DNA from: an uncultured Bordetella sp.
GTDB lineage: Bacteria > Pseudomonadota > Gammaproteobacteria > Burkholderiales > Burkholderiaceae_B
Reading direction: 5' to 3'
Length of the DNA: 10,845 nucleotides
NCBI GenBank assembly: GCA_937881145.1
Contig: CALGFL010000094.1
Span: 1-10,845 of the forward strand
Shown here: one piece after another, positions 7,674 through 10,845 of the stretch
How positions within the stretch are numbered: the first letter of the stretch is position 1
Layout: the number at the start of each line of letters is the position of its first letter
Notes under the pieces: model-generated
Database searches by the model: none
What the model saw: only the letters and a program-made list of their open reading frames with translations
What the model was told of the DNA's origin: nothing
Translations under genes and position numbers: made by a program

Positions 7674-8546
7674 TCAGGAGGCGATCACGCGGCCGAAGAA
7701 ACCGGAGGGGCGCACGATGATGGACAGGAACAGCACAATGAAGGTGACGGCTTCGCTCCACTGCGGCTGGAAGTACGCCAGCGCCAGGTTTTCCGCCAGG
7801 CCCAGCACCAGGCCGGCATAGGCCGCCCCGCGCAGGCTGCCGATGCCGCCGACGATGGAGGCGGCCAGGCTGATGAGCATCACGTGTTCGCCCAGCGAGG
7901 GCTGCAGCCCGGAGCCCATGGCCGTAAGGATGGCGGCCGGCACGGCCAGCAGCGAACCCAGCGCGAAGACCGACATGGACAGACGCCGCGGGCTCAGGCC
8001 GTAGGCGCGCACCAGTTCCGGATTGTCCGACAGGGCGCGCAGCGCCATGCCGGTATGGGTGCGCATGAGGAAAGCCTGCAGCCCGCCGAAGAACAGCAGG
8101 GCGATCACGATGGCGATGCCCGACAGCGGCGAGACGTACAGGCCGTGCGTGATTTCCACGCTGCGCGACAGCGGCGTGTCGACCGACACGTAGCTGCGGC
8201 CGAACACCATGCCGCATAGATTCTCGACCAGGATGCTCACGCCGAAGGCGGCGACGAAAACGGTGAAGAACGAGCCTTCGTGCTTCTGGATGGGGATGTA
8301 GACCCAGCGGTTCAAGGCCAGGCCGAAGAGCACGGCCGCCACCGCGCAGGCCAGCGCGGCGACGCTCCAGTGCAGGTGCATCACGGCATAGAGGTGATAG
8401 AACACATAGGCCGCGATGGTGAAGGTCGCCCCGTGGGCGAAATGGAAAATGCGGGTCGTGCCGAAGATCAGGGAAAAGCCGACCGCGATCAAGGCATACA
8501 GGGCGCCTGCCTGTATGCCGTTGATCAACAGTTGCAGAAACAGCAT
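7674..8546 (-). CDS. livH: LivH-like ABC transporter permease
   Basis: A 290-residue inner-membrane permease at the usual LivH length. The N-terminal family motif is clear: NGIQAGALYALIAVGFSLIF followed by GTTRIFHFAHGATFTIAAY (about 9-47). Then comes LNRWVYIPIQKHEGSFFTVF, the cytoplasmic loop FLMRTHTGMALRALSDNPEL (about 160-180, the ATPase-contact loop), and IVGGIGSLRGAAYAGLVLGL near the C-terminus. About eight hydrophobic helices are visible. A GGAG sequence sits about 9 nt before the ATG. It is 21 nt downstream of the substrate-binding-protein gene and 24 nt upstream of the livM-like gene, so it is part of one transcript. Confidence 0.91.
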   Translation of the reverse strand: MLFLQLLINGIQAGALYALIAVGFSLIFGTTRIFHFAHGATFTIAAYVFYHLYAVMHLHWSVAALACAVAAVLFGLALNRWVYIPIQKHEGSFFTVFVAAFGVSILVENLCGMVFGRSYVSVDTPLSRSVEITHGLYVSPLSGIAIVIALLFFGGLQAFLMRTHTGMALRALSDNPELVRAYGLSPRRLSMSVFALGSLLAVPAAILTAMGSGLQPSLGEHVMLISLAASIVGGIGSLRGAAYAGLVLGLAENLALAYFQPQWSEAVTFIVLFLSIIVRPSGFFGRVIAS

Positions 8547-8567
8547 GAAGCGCGCTCCGGCCGAGGC

Positions 8568-9698
8568 TTATTTGCCTGCGTAGACGATCTTGCTGGCCTG
8601 GTCCCCGACCTGGTTGACCTGTATGGGCATGGTGACCGTGCCGTTTTCATTGAAGATCATCTTGCCGCCGACCATGTCGAAGGTCTTCATGTCCTTGCGC
8701 GCCTTGAGCAGGTTCTCGCCGGTGATGGGTTGCTTGTGCTTTTCGAGGTCCTGGGCCAGCAGGGCGAACAGGCGCACCGCGTTGTAGTAATTGGCGACGT
8801 AGGCGGTGGGCTGCTTGTTGTACTTCTTGCTGTAGTCGTCCACGAAACGCTTGGTGACGGGGTCGGCCGAGCTCCAGTCCATGTGCTGGGTGGTGTAGAG
8901 CGCGCCCTTGGCCTGCGGCAGCGCGAGCGTGCCGGGGATGGCGAGCGCCGAGTAGCTGGCGATCTGCTGGGTCAGCCCGTTGTCGCGCAGCTGCTTGATG
9001 AGCTGCAGTTCCTGCGCGCCGTAGGAGGCGATGTAGATCACGTCGGGATTGTCCGCGCGCACCTTGGCGGCGATGCCGCTGAACTGCTGTTCCGTCACGG
9101 GGATGGACATCGCGTCGAGCATCTTGCCGCCCACCTTGGACAGGATCGTGGGCATGTCCTTGGCCACGGCCTGGCCCAGCGGATCGTCGACGTAGATCAG
9201 CACGAAGCGCTTGAAATTGCGCTCTTTGACCAGGTAGGGAACCATGGTGCCGATTTCGGCGTTGATCAGCGGGATCACGTTCCAGAAGTAGGGGCCGAGT
9301 TCGGCCAGGTCGGGGCCGACGCCGCCGCCGTTGACGGCCACCGTCCTGGTGCGGGCGGCCCCGGTCGAGAGCGCCTTAGCGACACCGGTGAAGGCCGTCA
9401 TCACATAGGGCGCCTTGGCCACGTTGACCAGCTTGGTCATGGCGATGAGGCCTTGCTGCGGCAGGGCCTGGCTGTCTTCGTATTGGATCGTCAGCTTGCC
9501 GTCCAGCATGTGATCGGCGTTGATGTGCTCGGCGGCGAGGTTGGCGCCCGCCCCGAAGATGTCGCCATATGTCGCGTTGGGGCCGCTCATGGGGAAGTCG
9601 GCGCCGATGGTGATGTCGCCGGCGTGGGCCGGGGCTGCCGCGAATAGCGCGCAGGCCACCAGGCTGGAATGCAGAATCTTGTTCAAGGGTTTGAACAT
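8568..9698 (-). CDS. Periplasmic substrate-binding protein of a HAAT-type ABC importer (LivJ-like)
   Basis: A 376-residue periplasmic binding protein of the Peripla_BP_6 type, the first gene of the operon. A Sec signal peptide covers about 1-26: positive MFKPLNK, hydrophobic SSLVACALFAAAP, and AHA before GDITIG. The mature part begins with the family pattern ITIGADFPMSGPNATYGDIF (about 29-48), then a helix with AAEHINADHML; a downstream LIYVDDPLGQAVAKDMPTIL segment marks the second lobe. ATG 9698-9696 is preceded by GGAGA 8 nt upstream. Placement directly before two permeases and two ATPases identifies it as their binding protein. The downstream acyl-CoA ligase and hydratase suggest that the ligand is a carboxylic acid activated after entry. 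The ligand class is inference; amino acids remain possible. Confidence 0.92.
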   Translation of the reverse strand: MFKPLNKILHSSLVACALFAAAPAHAGDITIGADFPMSGPNATYGDIFGAGANLAAEHINADHMLDGKLTIQYEDSQALPQQGLIAMTKLVNVAKAPYVMTAFTGVAKALSTGAARTRTVAVNGGGVGPDLAELGPYFWNVIPLINAEIGTMVPYLVKERNFKRFVLIYVDDPLGQAVAKDMPTILSKVGGKMLDAMSIPVTEQQFSGIAAKVRADNPDVIYIASYGAQELQLIKQLRDNGLTQQIASYSALAIPGTLALPQAKGALYTTQHMDWSSADPVTKRFVDDYSKKYNKQPTAYVANYYNAVRLFALLAQDLEKHKQPITGENLLKARKDMKTFDMVGGKMIFNENGTVTMPIQVNQVGDQASKIVYAGK

Positions 9699-9745
9699 GC
9701 TTGTCTCCGTTTTTGTAAGGGCTGGCGTCGGCCGCCGCGATGCGC

Positions 9746-9751
9746 ATAGTA
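9746..9751 (-). promoter_or_regulatory. Weak -10 candidate for the minus-strand transport operon
   Basis: On the minus strand TACTAT stands about 48 nt before the start codon of the binding-protein gene. The hexamer at the right spacing upstream (ATAATA) is not a good -35 box, so the promoter may need an activator or use another element in the AT-rich island at 9765-9787. Confidence 0.3.
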
Positions 9752-9888
9752 TGGGTCGCGCGTCTTCCTATTATTTATTCTGGAAATCCCCGAATCGCCC
9801 GATTCCGGCCTTCGTATTTGCCGAAGAGGGGCTTGTGTCCGGACCCGCAGGCCGGTTCGGCCGACTTCAGGAAAACACCAATAAATGC

Positions 9889-9904
9889 GGATACTTAAGC
9901 ATCC
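9889..9904. promoter_or_regulatory. 16-bp palindrome centred on CTTAAG, candidate operator
   Basis: GGATACTTAAGCATCC is symmetric apart from one mismatched pair (fifth and twelfth bases). It lies mid-way in the divergent intergenic region, inside the arms of the long inverted repeat 9824-9918. The size and symmetry suit a dimeric regulator, but none is encoded nearby, so the binder is unknown. Confidence 0.45.
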
Positions 9905-9931
9905 ATGAAGCCCCTCTTTTCAAATCCGAAG

Positions 9932-9960
9932 TTGAGGCGGCTCCGAGATTCCTCTAGTGT
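9932..9960 (+). promoter_or_regulatory. Candidate promoter of the right-hand binding-protein gene
   Basis: TTGAGG (9932-9937) and TAGTGT (9955-9960) are 17 bp apart on the plus strand, with the start codon 98 nt further on. The -35 is fair and the -10 weak. The inverted repeat 9968-9996 would overlap the transcription start, where a repressor would act. Confidence 0.3.
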
Positions 9961-9967
9961 GGGCCAC

Positions 9968-9996
9968 CATGCGAAACCGGCGGTGCCTTTCGCATG
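9968..9996. repeat. 9-bp perfect inverted repeat with 11-nt spacer, candidate operator
   Basis: CATGCGAAA (9968-9976) is mirrored by TTTCGCATG (9988-9996). Centre-to-centre spacing of 20 bp is about two helical turns, which suits a dimer binding one face of the DNA. It lies just downstream of the candidate -10 box of the right-hand gene. As RNA it could also fold into a leader hairpin. Confidence 0.5.
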
Positions 9997-10058
9997 TGCC
10001 TGAGCACACCAGAATAAGGACCTCCCCGTCGCGGGCGGTTCACAACGAGGAGACAGAG

Positions 10059-10845
10059 ATGATCAAGGAAATGGGCAAGCTGTGCGCATGGACGGCCGCT
10101 GCCGCCTTCTGCCTGCAGATGGGCGCGGCCGTCGCGGCCGAGATCCCGGTGGGCGTCGAACTGCCCTTGACGGGGCACTTCGCCAAGCAGGGCCTGGGGC
10201 AGCTGCGCGGCATCAAGATCGCCGTCCAGGCGTTCAACCAAGCCAGCGGCGGCAAGGACACGATCAAGCTGATCACGATCGACAACGAATCCCAGCCGGC
10301 GAAATCGGTCGCCGCGGTCGAGAAGCTCATCAGCGAAGGCGTGGTCGCGATCACGGGCGGCTACGGCTCGAACGTCGTCGGACCGGCCGCGCAGGCCGCC
10401 GACAAGCTGAAGATTCCCTATGTCTCGAGCGGCGCCATCGCCGATTCCCTGACCAGGCAGGGCATGAAGTACTACTTCCAGATCCTCAACACGGAAGGTT
10501 ACTCGGTACCCGTCGTCAAGCTCATCGATACCCTGAAGATCAAGAGCGTGTCGACGGTGTACAGCACCGCCGAGTCCACCTCGCAATTGGCCAAGAGCAC
10601 CGAGAAGGATCTGGCCGCCGCCGGGGTCAAGGTCATGATGCATGCCTTCGAGCCCAGCACCACGGACTTCACGCCGATCATCAACAAGGTGCGCCTGCAG
10701 GACCGTCCGGACGCGATCCTGATGGTGGGCTACCAGAACGACGAGATCGGCATCATGCGCGCGGCCAAGGTGCTCAAGCCGAAGATCAAGACGCTGATCG
10801 GCACGTATGAGGTCACGGTGCCGGAAATGGTCAACGACAACGCCA
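10059..10845 (+). CDS. Second HAAT-type periplasmic substrate-binding protein, partial (runs off the right end)
   Basis: The first 262 residues of a Peripla_BP_6-type binding protein; the gene is still open at the window edge. A signal peptide covers about 1-27: MIKEMGK, a hydrophobic AWTAAAAFCLQMGAAV core, and AVAA before EIPVGV. The mature part starts EIPVGVELPLTGHFAKQGLG, then helix LRGIKIAVQAFNQASGG, then AITGGYGSNVVGPAAQAADK (about 111-130), the conserved first-lobe crossover. The end of the first lobe and much of the second follow, with TTDFTPIINKVRLQDRPDAI. GAGGAG (10047-10052) precedes the ATG by 6 nt and fixes the start. It is divergent from the liv-like operon and clearly different in sequence from its binding protein. 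It may feed the same permease with another ligand or begin a separate transport operon to the right; the window cannot decide. Family confidence is high. Confidence 0.9.
   Translation, partial: MIKEMGKLCAWTAAAAFCLQMGAAVAAEIPVGVELPLTGHFAKQGLGQLRGIKIAVQAFNQASGGKDTIKLITIDNESQPAKSVAAVEKLISEGVVAITGGYGSNVVGPAAQAADKLKIPYVSSGAIADSLTRQGMKYYFQILNTEGYSVPVVKLIDTLKIKSVSTVYSTAESTSQLAKSTEKDLAAAGVKVMMHAFEPSTTDFTPIINKVRLQDRPDAILMVGYQNDEIGIMRAAKVLKPKIKTLIGTYEVTVPEMVNDNA

Larger units (their letters stand above)
9699..10058. promoter_or_regulatory. Divergent intergenic control region, rich in inverted repeats
   Basis: A 360-bp gap between two divergent binding-protein genes with no convincing gene. An AT-rich island lies at 9765-9787. 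Inverted repeats include GAATCG/CGATTC (9792-9805), AAGAGGGGCTT and AAGCCCCTCTT (9824-9834 and 9908-9918), a near-perfect 16-bp palindrome centred on CTTAAG (9889-9904), CATGCGAAA/TTTCGCATG (9968-9996) and a small hairpin TGTGC/GCACA (9995-10008). It must hold the promoters of both units. An open frame that enters it from the left (ending at 9957) is antisense to the binding-protein gene and shows no protein character. Confidence 0.75.

Noticed and set aside
9520..9957. Plus-strand frame entering the divergent intergenic region.
   Set aside because: It starts antisense to the binding-protein gene, has no ribosome-binding site and no recognisable domain, and ends in the repeat-rich control region.
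10082..10810. Plus-strand frame of 242 residues near the right end.
   Set aside because: It is an out-of-frame shadow of the true binding-protein gene, which starts at 10059 and stays open past the window edge.

Overview
Organism and nature of the window. Most of the sequence (about position 590 to the end) is GC-rich, tightly packed and proteobacterial in style. The fumarase tail, the MarR/MFS pair and the liv-type transporter with CoA enzymes suggest a betaproteobacterium of the Burkholderiales, probably Alcaligenaceae-like (Bordetella/Achromobacter type); this assignment is an inference from gene style. The first ~590-610 bases look different. They are less GC-rich and hold a piece of tatC on the minus strand with a long periplasmic insertion, which I associate with Verrucomicrobia. 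That piece abuts, with no spacer, the last 53 codons of a class I fumarase on the plus strand. Two unrelated gene fragments meeting head to head is the mark of a chimeric junction, most simply an assembly artefact.

Layout. 1-~600: tatC fragment (minus) with an in-frame TGA. ~592-753: fumarase C-terminus (plus), followed by a strong intrinsic terminator (775-798). 828-863: a perfect 36-bp palindrome overlapping the promoter of a MarR regulator (878-1366). Then come a small three-helix membrane protein (1403-1732) and a 14-helix DHA2-family MFS exporter (1747-3147), which together look like a MarR-controlled efflux operon. A convergent boundary (3148-3185) separates this from a seven-gene minus-strand operon. 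In transcription order it holds a branched-chain-amino-acid-type substrate-binding protein (9698-8568), two permeases (livH-like 8546-7674, livM-like 7649-6768), two ATPases (livG-like 6771-6022, livF-like 6025-5312), an acyl-CoA ligase (5310-3679) and a MaoC-type hydratase (3647-3186). A 360-bp intergenic region rich in inverted repeats (9699-10058) separates it from a second, divergent substrate-binding protein that runs off the right end.

How the genes work together. The five-component HAAT-type ABC importer is sealed to an acyl-CoA ligase and a MaoC hydratase by overlaps and short gaps. This suggests that it imports a carboxylic acid (fatty, aromatic or similar) which is trapped as a CoA thioester and then hydrated, rather than simple leucine uptake. 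The substrate cannot be read from the sequence. I did not find a clearly new molecular system. The most useful observations are the chimeric left end, a cluster of apparent G/T substitutions inside tatC, the 36-bp operator with a leaderless-looking marR, the degenerate ABC signature in the LivG-like ATPase, and the repeat-rich divergent control region.
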